Shown here: positions 1 to 12,119 of the stretch, piece by piece
Position numbering within the stretch: position 1 is the stretch's first letter
Layout: each line of letters opens with the position of its first letter
Source: Cannabis sativa
Lineage: Eukaryota; Streptophyta; Magnoliopsida; Rosales; Cannabaceae
DNA length: 64,000 bases
Direction of reading: 5' to 3'
NCBI RefSeq assembly: GCF_029168945.1
Contig: NC_083602.1
Location: forward strand, 72,932,600 to 72,996,599
Program-made: the position numbers and the translations under genes
Notes under the pieces: model-generated
What the model saw: only the letters and a program-made list of their open reading frames with translations
Database searches by the model: none
What the model was told of the DNA's origin: nothing

Positions 1-409
1 ACTCTGTGAGGAATCACATCAGTCAAAAAGGATTAAGGACTGCCCCCATAAAATCCCTACAGAACCTAGGGATTAGACCATGCATTACCTATGATAAATT
101 CATTGGGAATGTGTGGCTTTACTGATAGTTACAGAAATACATGTACCTTCATTCTAGGCATCACCCCACAAAAATACTGTAAATACCCCCCCAAACTCAT
201 TAAAGGGGGGTCGAGAATTCTGGGTTTCATAAGAACTATAAGAGTAAAAACTCACCAAGAACATTCTCTGTATTAAATACTATCATTAATACACAGACTC
301 GTGGACTAAGGCTCATTAACGCCCCAACCACGTAAAAATCCCTCTCTTAATTTCTTATAGCTCTCTAACTTATTATTATTATATCGGTAGCCGAAAATCT
401 CGGTCAACA
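1..409 (+). mobile_element. Partial Tat-family LTR (A/B family), 3' end
   Basis: This is the reverse complement of the first ~410 bp of the LTRs at 22718-23462 and 36811-37554, ending CTCGGTCAACA at 409. Since pol of A and B is on the minus strand, this copy belongs to an element running on the + strand, and 409 is the 3' edge of its LTR. The bases after 409 do not match the TTTTGGTGCTTTCATTG sequence that follows the 5' LTR in A, so this is a 3' LTR or a solo LTR, not a 5' LTR. The rest lies outside the window. Confidence 0.85.
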
Positions 410-549
410 ATAGTTAACCAATTAAATTCTAACGTACTTCATTGGTTATATTGATTCACGTAAATCAATATTTTATTACGTCCTTAAGATTATCAGTAAG
501 TTATATTGTGGAGAATCTTGATTGTTATTTCTATTATAGAAGTCAGATG
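410..549. other. Unassigned A+T-rich spacer
   Basis: These 140 bp lie between the LTR end at 409 and the Copia LTR start at 550, and match nothing else in the window. They may be original host DNA or an older element. A 9-bp perfect inverted repeat (ATATTGATT, loop CACGTA, AATCAATAT) sits near 449-472. No coding potential is seen. Confidence 0.5.
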
Positions 550-1487
550 TGTTGGATTTTGTGCCCTAAATAAAACTCATTTCAATATAATCAGATTTAC
601 TTACTAATAAAGATCAGAAATAACATTTTATGTTGCATTGTTCACATGATTTATTTCATGATTATATACATATAATGTATGAATTCTATTTAAGTCCAGA
701 ACATATGAATTTGTTAATGATTATAGTGTTGTCAGCACAGTGGAATATAATCTTGATTATATGTTCGAAAGTTTATTCCCTGATTTGTCAGTTCACTGGA
801 TTTAGACTGGCATGATAATCAGCGATAGGTATTCTTACACCTTGGATAAGTGTTATGTCCTTTCCAGGGCATTGGCAAAGTTTACCAATATCGGATGTAT
901 GGAGTATACATTGGAAGGGATCGATATTGAACTTTGATTAGATTTGTTAAAATTTACCGTAATATCTATTCGATTCAATATCACCTGTTGATCCTAGATC
1001 AAATGATCTTAATCCTGATATGGTTAGGTTCGATCTCAAGAGTATTATACATGTTCTTTGATTTGTTAGTTAAGCCTACTTTCTGGTCAGGGTGATACGT
1101 ACATTTTGGGAACATGATAGTATAATTGAGTGGGAGCGCTAACATAAATATGGAGTCTATAACTTCTATAAGAATTTAGAAGTGAAACGATGATATCCTT
1201 CGAGCTTGGCTAAACAGAGATAAATGGTTGAGATCTCATTTCACTTCGCTGAAATATCATTTATACAGAGCTAAGTGTTTTAAGGATAAAATACATTGAA
1301 GGTGTAATGGTAATTTAGTGCCTATTCAATGTAGATCATCTATTAGAGGGTCATTGATCAAATTAGGATTATAACAATGGATAATTAATAGCGTATCTAT
1401 ATCGTGGAACATATATAGCGTTCTATATGACTGAGAGTGCAATTCCAAGTTCTAAGTGTGGATTCAATAATGAATTAATAAGTTAGG
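550..1487 (+). repeat. Copia element Dc, 5' LTR, first part
   Basis: The LTR starts TGTTGGATTTTGTGCCC, matching the starts of the LTRs at 39927, 50322 and 58578 and the reverse complement of the end of the solo LTR at 14014. It runs to TTAGG at 1483-1487, where N1 is inserted, and resumes at 21736. Without the insert the LTR is about 1897 bp, close to the two solo LTRs (1895 and 1893 bp). The matching 3' LTR of Dc is not in the window. Confidence 0.85.
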
Positions 1488-3076
<1,589 letters not shown>

Positions 3077-3082
3077 AGTTTT

Positions 3083-3100
3083 TGGCACCGTTGCCGGGGA
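3083..3100 (+). promoter_or_regulatory. N1 primer-binding site (tRNA-Asp type)
   Basis: TGGCACCGTTGCCGGGGA lies 6 bp after the 5' LTR. From memory it complements the 3' end of plant tRNA-Asp. N2 has TGGCGCCGTTGCCGGGGA at the same place, so N1 carries one G-to-A change. Confidence 0.75.
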
Positions 3101-3244
3101 TTGATTTAGTGAAATTTTATTTGTGGAACTTAATTACTATCAATTTGTTTTTTTTTTTTAGTTTTTCATTTGTTTCATTTTATTTTCTATGTACTATTTT
3201 ACGCGTTGTTTGTTTGTCTTGGTTTTGCTTGCAAGGTACTTTAG

Positions 3245-4097
3245 ATGTTACATTGGCAAGTACTCACGAATTTCGTTCAACATAACTCGGAGCCTCTACA
3301 CAGAGCATTATGGAGATATAAGGATTTGCTAGCGTGGTTTGCTCACCATGGTTTGTCCAAAGAGTGTCAACTAGAAATCTTCCTAAATGGGTTAAATCCA
3401 AGCACACGAGAATGGGTAGAAAGAGGAAATGGTACCACCAATTTCTACCAACTATCAATCGATGAAGCCTATTGGATGTTGGAAGACATGGCGGAGTACA
3501 ATGAGTGGTGTTGTAATTGTCCAAACAATGACCATGTTTGGGAGGACAACTACCACAATTTGGAGCCAAATTTTGACACTTATACTCAAGGACAAAATGA
3601 TGAAACTTTGAAAAATTTACAAGAGCTCAACATAGAAGAAGATCCTCATCAAATGACTCAACCAAGCTCATTTGAGGTATTGATGATCGAGTTCATGGCA
3701 AAAAATGATGCCTTAATTCAAAGCCAAGCTTCATCCTTGAGGAAATTGGAGAACTAATTTGAGCTTTTGGTGAATGAGTTGCGTGATAAATCCCATGAAA
3801 CTTTGGGTATTGATATGGAAAATTCAAGGGAGAAAGAAGAAAGTGAAAATATCATTTTGAGGAGTGGTGATGAGTTAGAGATACTTGGGGAAAGTTTTGA
3901 GAAATTACAAGAGCTCACTTCAATCCAAAGTAGCGAAGAAAAGGATGAGGAAGCAAGCATTTCAAGTTTATCAACATTTGTTGCTGCTCATAATGCTGTA
4001 GTATTATCACAGCAAAACTGCCCAGTTTTTGAAAAAATTCAGCAAGAACATTTTTGCATTTCTCAAGTCAAAGAACCCATGGTAATGGAATACTATG
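3245..4097 (+). pseudogene. gag: N1 gag-like gene, N-terminal part
   Basis: The reading frame starts at an ATG at 3248 or slightly later. Residues about 10-90 look like a retrotransposon gag helical domain: HNSEPLHRALWRYK, then IFLNGLNPSTREWV, then YWMLEDMAEYNEW. The N2 gag shares this layout (HNEPFYSAWRRFK, LFYNGLNNETRSWV, LLNNMADFDYDW), so the two families are related. A TAA at 3755-3757 interrupts the frame, which then continues in the same frame with an acidic, Glu-rich stretch until A is inserted at 4098. The C-terminal part lies at 18195-18473 in the same phase. No zinc knuckle is visible. The family assignment is by pattern and no pol follows. Confidence 0.7.
4093..4097. repeat. Target-site duplication of A, left (CTATG)
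   Basis: CTATG occurs at 4093-4097 and again at 18191-18195, on either side of element A. Confidence 0.95.
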
Positions 4098-4883
4098 TGT
4101 TGACCGAGGTTTTCGGCAACCAATAAAATGTTATAAGATTAGAGAGCTGTAAGAAAATTAGAGAAGGATTTTTACGTGGTTGGGGCGTTAATGAGCCTTA
4201 GTCCACGAGTCTGTGTTATTTATGGATGTATTTAATACAGAGAATGTCTTTGGTGAGTGTTTACTCTTATAAATACAGAGAATGTTCTTGGTGAGTATTT
4301 ACTCTTCTTGCTCTTATGCAACCCAAGATTCTCGACCCCATTTAATGAGCTTTGAGGGGGTATTTATAGTGTTTTTGGTGGGGTGATCCCCAAAATCATT
4401 GTACATGTGTATCTGTAAGTATCCATAAAGTTGGGCATTCCCAATGAATATACCATGAGTAATGCATGGTCAAATCCCTAGGTGGTGTAGGGCTTTTATG
4501 TGGAATGTCCTTATTGTCTTTTGACTGATGTGACTCTTCACAGTGTAGCCGTCAATAGACTTAAATGATCATTACTTCGCAGGTGCAGATTGGGGGTTGT
4601 GCCGTCAGACTTTATTGCGTGTAGTAGTCCCAACACGCTTCCTCCCATGCGGCATTAAATGCGAATTGACTGCTCAGGGGAAGCCTGACACCTCGCGGAG
4701 ATGCCTTAATATTAGCTGGGCATCCGGGAGCGTATGGGGCTCAGCTTGCCTTCTCCGGGAGGCACGTCCCGGACGCTGCCTTATATCACAAAGACTTAGC
4801 AAATAATTATAGCATTAAGACGCTCTGATCCACGTGTCCCTATCTAGTTGGTCCACGTATATTGGGCAAAATCAGGGGCAACA
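4098..4883 (-). repeat. Element A 3' LTR
   Basis: On the + strand it runs from TGTTGACCGAGG to CAGGGGCAACA. The other LTR (17405-18190) has exactly the same length. A minus-strand TATA motif (CTATAAATA) lies at about 4361-4369. Confidence 0.95.
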
Positions 4884-5213
4884 TTTACCCCCAAGCCTTG
4901 TTTATTAAAAAAAATAAAACAAGGCTTGCTTAAGTGCCTCTGGTCGACTCCTCGGTTTCCTGGCACGAGCTTTGAGCGCGTGAGGGTACATTTAATGATC
5001 GCCATTAATGCAGCGATTCACTTTTTGCAGAGGTTGATTCGTTTCATGCCCATTGATTGATACGGCGCATTAATGGCGTCAGACCGATACTCTAACGTTT
5101 CCACCGCCTTAATTACGAATCAATCCAACCGTTGATTTTTGGGAATTCGAATCGTGCGCCTCCCCAGCCGTTCGATTGGTAGGTGATAGTGCCTGTTCCT
5201 TATGCATTCTTGC
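4884..5213. other. A: polypurine tract, inverted repeat and antisense-gene upstream region
   Basis: Minus-strand purines (GGCTTGGGGGTAAA, 4884-4897) abut the 3' LTR and are the likely polypurine tract. A 12-bp perfect inverted repeat, CAAGCCTTGTTT at 4892-4903 and AAACAAGGCTTG at 4917-4928, overlaps it. The rest, up to the TATA box at 5214, is G+C-richer than the LTR, contains no gene, and is conserved in element B (23463-23790), as expected for a promoter. Confidence 0.7.
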
Positions 5214-5222
5214 CTATAAAAG
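5214..5222 (+). promoter_or_regulatory. TATA box of A antisense gene
   Basis: CTATAAAAG stands in the context TTGCCTATAAAAGCCA. Element B keeps the same box at 23791-23799, at a similar distance before a matching 5'-UTR intron. It lies outside the LTR and on the strand opposite to gag-pol. Confidence 0.7.
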
Positions 5223-5419
5223 CCACTACCTTTCCTTCATTTTGATTACTTCTCGTTTCTTGCCAACTTTGCTCGAGTTTCCCAGAGAGAAAAAATCCTC
5301 AGACCAAGAGAAAACCTTCGAATACTTTACAAATTTCCCTGTTAACCTTCATTCACCACTGTCAATCTACCTTTCCTTTGTTTGATCGACAATAGAACCC
5401 CCAGTTTCAACACTTCACT

Positions 5420-5883
5420 GTAAGTTTCTCGCATCCCTTGCTTTACTGTTTGTGTTCATGGCATGCTTTACTTATCTGTTTGTTTTTTCTGGGTTTGGTA
5501 TTTGAAGTTTCTGGGAATGTATTCTTTTGGGTTTTTCACGTAACAGGTCTAGATTCAGCATCTCTGGTGTTAGGGTTACTCTTGTTACGTACTTGTTGTT
5601 ATTTTTTTCAAAGGAGCATACGCTCTTCGTGTACTGGCCTTCTAGGGCATAGAGAAGACTTTGCTTTTCTCGATATTCTGCCCTTTCTTTTTCTTTTACG
5701 CGCAATGTCGCCTTCTGTGAGTTCCTTGCACCCGACTTTTGTCCAGGAAATCCTTCTAGGGTTTTCTGGTTGACAGATGTCCGGAGGGGGCCTCTTTCCA
5801 GCGGTGAGGGGACCCCCATTCCCTTTTTTTGATTTAGGGTTTAATATGGGGCCTAACTGCTGGAATCTTAACTCTTTTTTCAG
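5420..5883 (+). other. Probable 5'-UTR intron of A antisense gene
   Basis: The donor is CACTGTAAGTTTC (GT at 5420) and the acceptor is CTCTTTTTTCAG (ending 5883). The intron is 464 bp and ends 9 bp before the ATG at 5893. Element B has the same arrangement at 23970-24429 (460 bp). The open frames inside it look accidental. Confidence 0.65.
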
Positions 5884-5892
5884 AATCAAAAT

Positions 5893-8800
5893 ATGTCTGC
5901 GTCCGGTTCAAAGTCGTCCAAGAAGGGCGGTAAGCGTCTGGCTACCCTCGTAGACGTTTCGCTGGGTCCCGTTGCCCAGGAGGGGTATGAATCTCGGACA
6001 ACAGGATGGGAGGCAGCTGAGCTTCATTCCACCCTGACCTGCCCCCACCAGCTGGAGAACATCGTGGAGGTGGCTGGAATCAAACCCTCGACATCCGGGA
6101 CGTATCACCGGCCGCCCCGAGATGCGGAGACGCCTAACCATAACTATGGCGGCTTCGGGGCTTGGAGCCAGACGCACCTGATGGCCGGGGCCATGCTTCC
6201 TCTCCAAGACTATTTTATTAATTTTTTAGTTTTTGTCGGCCTTGCGCCATACCAACTGATTCCTCAAGCATACCGCCTGCTTTCAGGCTTGTTTATTTTT
6301 TACTCCGCCAGGGGATGGGGCCCTCCCAATCCGGCGGAGATTTTATATTTTTATGAACTTGTTTCTGTCCCCAAGAAGGGGGACAAATTTAAAGATGGTT
6401 TCTATGGATTCCGGGCCCACCCTTCTAATGATGGGGTGGTCCCTTATAATAGGCAAACTCATGTTAAGGAGTATCGCCACCGCTTCTTCTTCTCCTCTGG
6501 GTTCCGAGCAGTGGAGCACCCGGAGCTTCTCACAGAGTGGGTCAGGATTCCTCCCTATGAGCAGACCGCGCCTACTCAGGTCTTTCTCCAGAGGGCCCAG
6601 GTCTTTGCGACTTACGACCAGGCGAAACTTGACGTCGGGGGCCTAGTCACGACAGAGAATTGCTGGAAGGCCAAGCTTATCCTGCCGCACCAATCAGTGG
6701 AGGACTCTAACCTTTCTAAGGTTATTTGTCCAAATGTGAGGGTGCCTGCCGCGGAGAAGACCTTCCGAGACGAACTCATCGCCACCGTCGAGAAGAAGTA
6801 CCAGGAATACCTCTACCGAAAGGCCCAGGAGAAGGCTTATTCCAAGGCCTAGGCAGCATCCGGGAGGCCCCTTCGCGTGAGAAGCCCGGTCGAGAGGAGA
6901 AGCCAGGCGATCGCCGGGAAGCCCCTTCGCATTGGGAGCTTGGCTGAGAGGAGGGCTCCTAGGCCGAAGCCTTCAGTTCAGGTGCCGAACACCGGGGCTC
7001 CTGACGCCAGTACTTCCGGCTCTCGTAAGTCTCCTTTAGCAGTACATTACGTTCCTTCCATTGGCGAATATGCCAGTCTTAGGCCTGTAGGGTTCGATGA
7101 GCGCCTCCATAGGTTTAGGATGCCCTCGACCCGGTGGGGAGACCATATGAAGGATTATTATTTTTCCAACTTAGGAGATTTCCTAGGTCGGTCCCGGATG
7201 GGTTCTGGTCCTCTGGAGCCCGTTCCCTTAGACCCTTCGGCTGACATTTCTTCCAGCTCGTTCTGGCCTTCGGACAGCTATCTTGGAGACGATGCTGCCA
7301 GCGTTAAGATTCGGAACTTTGCTAGGGCCGAATTAGAGAGTCAGGGTAGGACTAGCTTGATTGCTTTATTCGAGTGTTTACTGTTTCCATGGATATTCTA
7401 ACACTTGCCTTTTTTCTTTTGTTGTAACTGGTACTTCCATGGATGCCATTTTGGCCAAACTTGCCGGAGCTCACACTCCTGACGCTCCCCTTCCTTTAAC
7501 TTCCTCCCAGGTGGCCACTCCCTTGAAAGCTTCTTCCAGTGCCCCTCCAGACACTATTGACTTAGTGGATGAGGAGGAGGCGCTTCCGGAGGAAGCTAAA
7601 GAAGGTCAAGAAAAGCAATGGGGCCTTTCTGAGGAAGTTGAAGAAGGTAAAGAAGAGCAATGGCTCTTCCTGAGGAAGTTGAAAAAAGTGAAGAAGAGCA
7701 AGAAGTTGCTCTGATTCGCAAGCGCAAGGGCAAGATGGTTGCCGAGGAAGTACCCAAACAGTAGCGGAGAGTTGACACTCCGGCCCCTAGCCCTGATTCC
7801 TGGATCTCTCCCGAGGCGGAGGAACACACGGCGCCTCCCAACATAGTGCTGACTCCGGTTCCTAGAGATGAGGCGAGACAGGAACTCCGGATAGCTAAGC
7901 ACAACTACGCCATGGACGAGTACTCCCAGGGGCATGCCGACGTGGAGGCTTTGAGGAGGGTTTTGCGAGTTGAAATGCAAAATACCCTTAACGATTTGAA
8001 CTACCAGAATCCGTGGGATCTAAACTTGGACCCCCCGGCGGATTGGTTCAATTGTTTCCTTGGGCCCACGCTGGCTCCCTTTGCCGCGGAGATGACCAGC
8101 GAGTTTGCGTCTCAGCTTACCCGGTGTGCACCCAAGCGATTCGCTGCTTGTGCATCCTTGAACTCCATCTTTCAGGTCCAGGATCTCAGTCACTCCCTGA
8201 CTGTGATAAGTATTTCGTAGTTTACTTTTCTCCTCATTATTTTCTCGTAAGGACTTTTACTCATACTTGTATCCTTTTCCAGCTCGCTGCCGAGGCCGGC
8301 CGCCTTTCGAAGAACCTTATTAACCATGGCTTCGTCCTGTCCGACTTTGGGGGCATGGACGAAGTCATGAAGATCCTTCAGGATTTGACTGCTGAAAGGT
8401 GGACGTACCAGGAGGATGCTAAGCCCCGGGAGGCCCTTGCCAAGGCCAGTGAGGAAGAGGCCAGGCGGAGGGAGGCACAAGGAAAGGCGATGATCCGGGA
8501 GGAGGCCCTTCGGAGGGATAGGCTGGAGGCCAAGCACCAGGAGGAGCTGAGGGCGGAGGGCGAGGCTACTGCCAAGGCCAAGCATGAGCTTCGGGAGGCT
8601 AGGGAAGCCTTGGATGAAATGGCTGCCAAGGTGAAGTCTTTAGAGGAAGTTCACCAGGCAGACTTGGAGTCTAGGGCCAACTTGGCTGTGGAGCTGAAGG
8701 AGCTCAAGGACTTCAAAGACCAAGCCTTGAAGAAGGCTAAGAAAGATGAGCTCCTTTCTCCCATCTCCTGCAGCCGGTGCGTCAAGCATTTCGACGATGG

Positions 8801-8958
8801 CGTCTATATGGCCTGGTCTACAAATGGCCAGAACATCAAGCTCAACTTCTACCCCAAACCCGCAGAGATGATTGCCAAAATTCAGGGAGAAGAAGAAGAA
8901 ACTTGATGCCATGCTGGAGGCGCGCATTGGCCCTCGCCTTCCTCCTCGCATTGACTAG
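5893..8958 (+). pseudogene. A antisense gene: 'putative gypsy type transposon' family protein plus coiled coil
   Basis: The frame opens at ATG 5893 and runs 319 codons to a TAG at 6850. It continues in the same frame to about 7350. Residues about 100-220 (LPLQDYFINFLVFVGLAPYQ, AYRLLSGLFIFYSARGWG, ILYFYELVSVPKKGDKFKDG, YRHRFFFSSGF) resemble the plant family annotated as putative gypsy type transposon (Transposase_28). After 7440 the product is acidic, with short Glu-rich repeats, then VPRDEARQEL. A clear intron, about 8208-8281, has donor GATAAGTATTT and acceptor CCTTTTCCAG. The last exon is a long coiled coil (EEEARRREAQGKAMIREEAL) with a Cys/His-bearing tail (CSRCVKHFDDGVYMAW). Lesions are TAG 6850, TAG 7762, a likely lost splice acceptor near 7425, and a frameshift near 8884 that removes the tail ending RLPPRID. 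Function is unknown. Such antisense ORFs are known in Tat elements. Confidence 0.75.
8208..8281 (+). other. Probable coding intron of A antisense gene
   Basis: The GT of GATAAGTATTTCG pairs with the AG of a pyrimidine-rich CTTTTCCAG at about 8281. A stop codon (TAG at about 8218) lies inside, and the frame continues after it as the coiled-coil exon. Confidence 0.6.
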
Positions 8959-9459
8959 GCCGCTCTGAGTTCAACCCATTACAACCAAGATTTTTCTCAC
9001 TTTTTTTTATTTACAGCCAATTATCTTATAATTAAGACAATTTTTATTTACATAGCTGTTTTTACTTAAGGGGAAACATTGGATAAGGCCTGTCCCCGGG
9101 CCCTTTGTACATATTTGTAATTATTTTTGACCTGCCCTTAGGGCCAGGATTTTTTTTTTATATATATATATATGATTTATTTGACGCATATACCTTTCTT
9201 TTGGAACTGCCTTTTAGGTCAGGATGTTTATACATATGCTTTTTTTCTTTTTTGTGCATACTGTTTTTTTTACCTGCCCTTTGGGTCAGGATATTTTACT
9301 TAGCTTGTTTTTTGTCTGTCCGTGTGGTATACCTTAGTACCCCCCTAAGTGGCATAGAAACTTTTTTTTTTAAGGCACTCAGTTTTATTTATCATGTGGA
9401 GGCTATATACACTTAGACGGTACAAACTCTTTAAACAAAGCCTAAGTTACATTTTTGGA
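8959..9459. other. A: convergent 3' region between antisense gene and pol
   Basis: No gene is seen. The stretch is T-rich with a short (TA)n run at about 9160-9173. It holds three diverged repeats of a foldback around CCTGCCCTTTGGGTCAGGAT, at about 9131-9150, 9211-9229 and 9272-9291. Element B keeps one (about 25428-25450). The region probably carries the RNA 3'-end signals of both transcripts. Confidence 0.6.
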
Positions 9460-9720
9460 CTATTGGTAATATTTTCTGAGGTGATCGGCGTTCCAGGCCC
9501 TTGGCACAATGGTTCCGTCCATCCTTTTTAGCTTATAAGTGCCTGAACCGATTTCGTCCTCGATTTCATATGGTCCTTCCCAATTTGGCCCAAGTACCCC
9601 CACTTCGGGCTCCTGGGTGGCTGGGAAGACTCTTCTTAAGACCATATCCCCAATAGCAAATTTTCTATTTTTAACTTTGGAGTTAAAATATTTGGTCACC
9701 TTCTTTTGATAAGCTGCCAT
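9460..9720 (-). pseudogene. pol: A integrase, C-terminal part
   Basis: These 86 codons carry the integrase C-terminal domain, including the GPY/F-type motif GPNWEGPYEI and the ending GTIVPRAWNADHLRKYYQ. It reads in the same frame as the integrase core but is cut off from it by a TAA at 9727-9729. Element B keeps a Gln codon (CAA) at that place, so a C-to-T change made the stop. B has the same end at 25644, so this is the true end of pol. Confidence 0.88.
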
Positions 9721-9726
9721 CCGTAT

Positions 9727-10317
9727 TTATGACTCGTCCCGAAGTTCTTCAACTTGATCCAGGGCTTCTTGAAGTAAAGCTTGATTCGTGGCTGGATCGT
9801 AAGTCGTTCTCTTGTGGGATGGGAATAACGTTTCTACCAGGACCATCGCTTCGCAACCGTACGCCATTGAAAAAGGCGAGTGGCCGGTCGTGGTTCTAGG
9901 GGTCGTCCGGTAGGCCCATAACACTCTTGGCAACTCTTCGGGCCAGTTGTTTTTGCAGGCCAGCAGCTTTTTCTTTAGGGTAACCTTTAAGATTTTGTTG
10001 ACTGCTTCTGCTTGTCCGTTTATTTGCGGCCTTGCCACCGCGGAGAAGCTTTTTACTACTCCGTGTTGGTTGCAGAAGTCAGTAAACTCTTCGCAATCAA
10101 ATTGCTTTCCATTGTCAGAGACTATTTTGTGAGGCAGGCCATATCGACACACTATGTTTTTGATAACAAAGTCTAGTGCTTTTTTAGCAGTTATAGTCTT
10201 CATCGGCTCAGCCTCCGTCCATTTGGTGAAGTAGTCTACTACTACTATTGCATACTTTACTCCTCCCTTTCCTGTTGGCAGGGACCCAATAAGATCTATT
10301 CCCCAAACCGCGAAGGG
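9727..10317 (-). pseudogene. pol: A integrase catalytic core
   Basis: This is the rve-type core of the Gypsy integrase. It shows VDYFTKWTEAEPM just upstream of 10203, then GLPHKIVSDNGKQFDCEEF with the second catalytic Asp, then QINGQAEAVNKILK with the catalytic Glu. Upstream it joins the zinc-binding part after a TAG at 10318 that replaces a Trp codon still present in element B. Downstream it ends at the TAA at 9727. No other lesion is visible in the core itself. Confidence 0.88.
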
Positions 10318-12114
10318 CTAGGGACTAGTCATCAGGGTAATTTCATTGGGAGGAGCTCTAGGTATGTTCGCGAACCTTTGGCACGAATCACACTTTTGGA
10401 CGTAGTCTATACAATCTTTTTTCATTGTTGGCCAGAAGTATCCCTGTCTCAATATTTTCTTTGAGAGACTGGGTCCCCCTTTATGATCTCCACAGAACCC
10501 TTCGTGGACCTCTTGCATGATTTGTCTAGCTTCAGGGTCCGATACACACCTTAAATAAGGCATGTTGAGTCCTCTTCGGTAGAGAATTTGATCCATCATT
10601 ACATAACAATGAGCCTGATACTGAATCTTTCGAGACAGTGCCCTTTCTTGGGGAAACTCACCTTTTGTTATGTATTCTATGATGGGGACCATCCAGCTGG
10701 GTTCTTGCCCAACCATTGTTATGGCCTCTTTTACTTTGATGCTTGGCTCTGCCAAGCGTTCCACTGGTACTACCCCCAGCCCTTCGATTTCACTATCTGA
10801 AGCTAACTTAGCCAGACAGTCTGTGTGAGCGTTCTTTTCCCGGGGGATTCTTTCTACTTTGTAGTCCGTGAACTCGTGGAGCAGTTCCTGGACTATTGTT
10901 ACATACGCGGCCATTCGCTCGCCGCGTGTTTGGTACTCTCCTGATATCTGATTTACGACCAGCTGGGAGTCATTGTAGACTTCCACTCTTTTGGCCCCTA
11001 CGGCTTTCGCTAGCCTCAGCCCTGCTATCAAGGCCTCGTATTCGGCCTCGTTGTTTGAAGCTGAGAAGTCAAACCGTAGGGCTGCCTGGAGTCGCAGTCC
11101 GGTCGAGGATATCATTGCCACCCCTGCTCCGGATCCATTTTCATTGGAGCCTCCGTCCACAAATACTCTCCATGTGGGGACCGATGTTATTGGCGCATTT
11201 GCGGTTGCCTCTGCTTCATTACATTCGGTAATGAAGTCTGCCAAGGCTTGGCCTTTTATGGAGATTCGGGGAATGTAGTGTAAGTCGAACTGACTTAACT
11301 CCATTGCCCACTTGAGGAGCCTTCCGGATGCTTCTGGTTTTTGGAGGACTTGCCGAAGTGGGTGGTTGGTCAGTACCTTGATTGGATGTGCTTGGAAATA
11401 GGGCCTTAATTTTCTTGAGGCCATCAGGAGGCAGAAAACCAGTTTCTCGATGATGGGGTACCTTGTTTCCGCTCCTACCATGCGCTTGCTAACATAGTAC
11501 ATGGGATGTTGAGTTTTCTCTTCTTCCCAGACTAGGGCAGCGCTGACCGCGTGCTCGGAGACGGCCAAATATAGGAATAGGTCCTCTCCGAGAACGGGCT
11601 GTGATAGGATTGGAGGCTTGGCCATATGTTCTTTCAACTTTTTGAATGCCTCCTTGCACTCATGCGACCACTCAAAATTTTGACACTTCTTCAGTATGTT
11701 GAAGAAGGGGATGCACTTATCTGTAGACCAGGAGATGAAACGGCTAAGGGCAGCAACCTTTCCGGTTAGGCTCTGCACATCTTTATGCTTTTTGGGGGAT
11801 GGCATGCTCAGGAGAGCTTGGATTTTTTCCGGGTTTGCCTCAATCCCCCTCTGGCTGACGATGAAGCCTAGGAACTTCCCCGATTTGACCCCAAAGGTGC
11901 ATTTCTTTGGATTGAGCTTCATGCCGTATCTCCGGACTACCTCAAAACACTCCTCTAAGTCATTTGCATGGCTATTGCATGCTTTAGACTTGACGAGCAT
12001 GTCGTCCACGTATACCTCCATGTTTCGCCCCAAGAGGCCTTTGAACAGCCGGTTGACCATTCTTTGGTAGGTCGCTCCAGCGTTCTTCAGTCCGAAAGGC
12101 ATGACTAGGTAGCA
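10318..12114 (-). pseudogene. pol: A RT C-terminus, RNase H, second RNase H, integrase zinc domain
   Basis: This is a 594-codon open stretch from about 12102. Residues 1-110 are the RT palm and thumb with YVDDMLVKS at 31-39. Next comes the original RNase H domain, in which the usual Asp motif reads LYLAVSEHAVSAAL, lacking the catalytic Asp, as is common in Tat elements. About residues 310-440 form a second, archaeal-type RNase H with RVFVDGGSN, SNNEAEYEAL, VYNDSQLV and NAHTDCLAKL carrying the D-E-D-D set. The end has the HHCC integrase zinc finger (HEGFCGDH, then CDSCQRFA). The frame is cut upstream by the solo LTR at 12120 and stops at TAG 10318. Confidence 0.92.
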
Positions 12115-12119
12115 GTATA
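12115..12119. repeat. TSD of solo LTR, left (GTATA)
   Basis: GTATA occurs at 12115-12119 and 14015-14019. Element B shows the empty site as one GTATA in GGTAGCAGTATACCCCT near 33400. Confidence 0.97.

Noticed and set aside
5438..5819. Overlapping open frames on both strands
   Set aside because: They lie inside the probable 5'-UTR intron of the antisense gene and match no family.
7596..8629. Several minus-strand open frames of 80-130 codons
   Set aside because: They are shadows of the G+C-rich antisense gene on the + strand, with Ser/Leu-rich, featureless products.
10588..12070. Plus-strand open frames over A pol
   Set aside because: They are shadows of the RT-RNase H frame on the other strand; B has similar shadows at 32293-32565 and 33149-33355.
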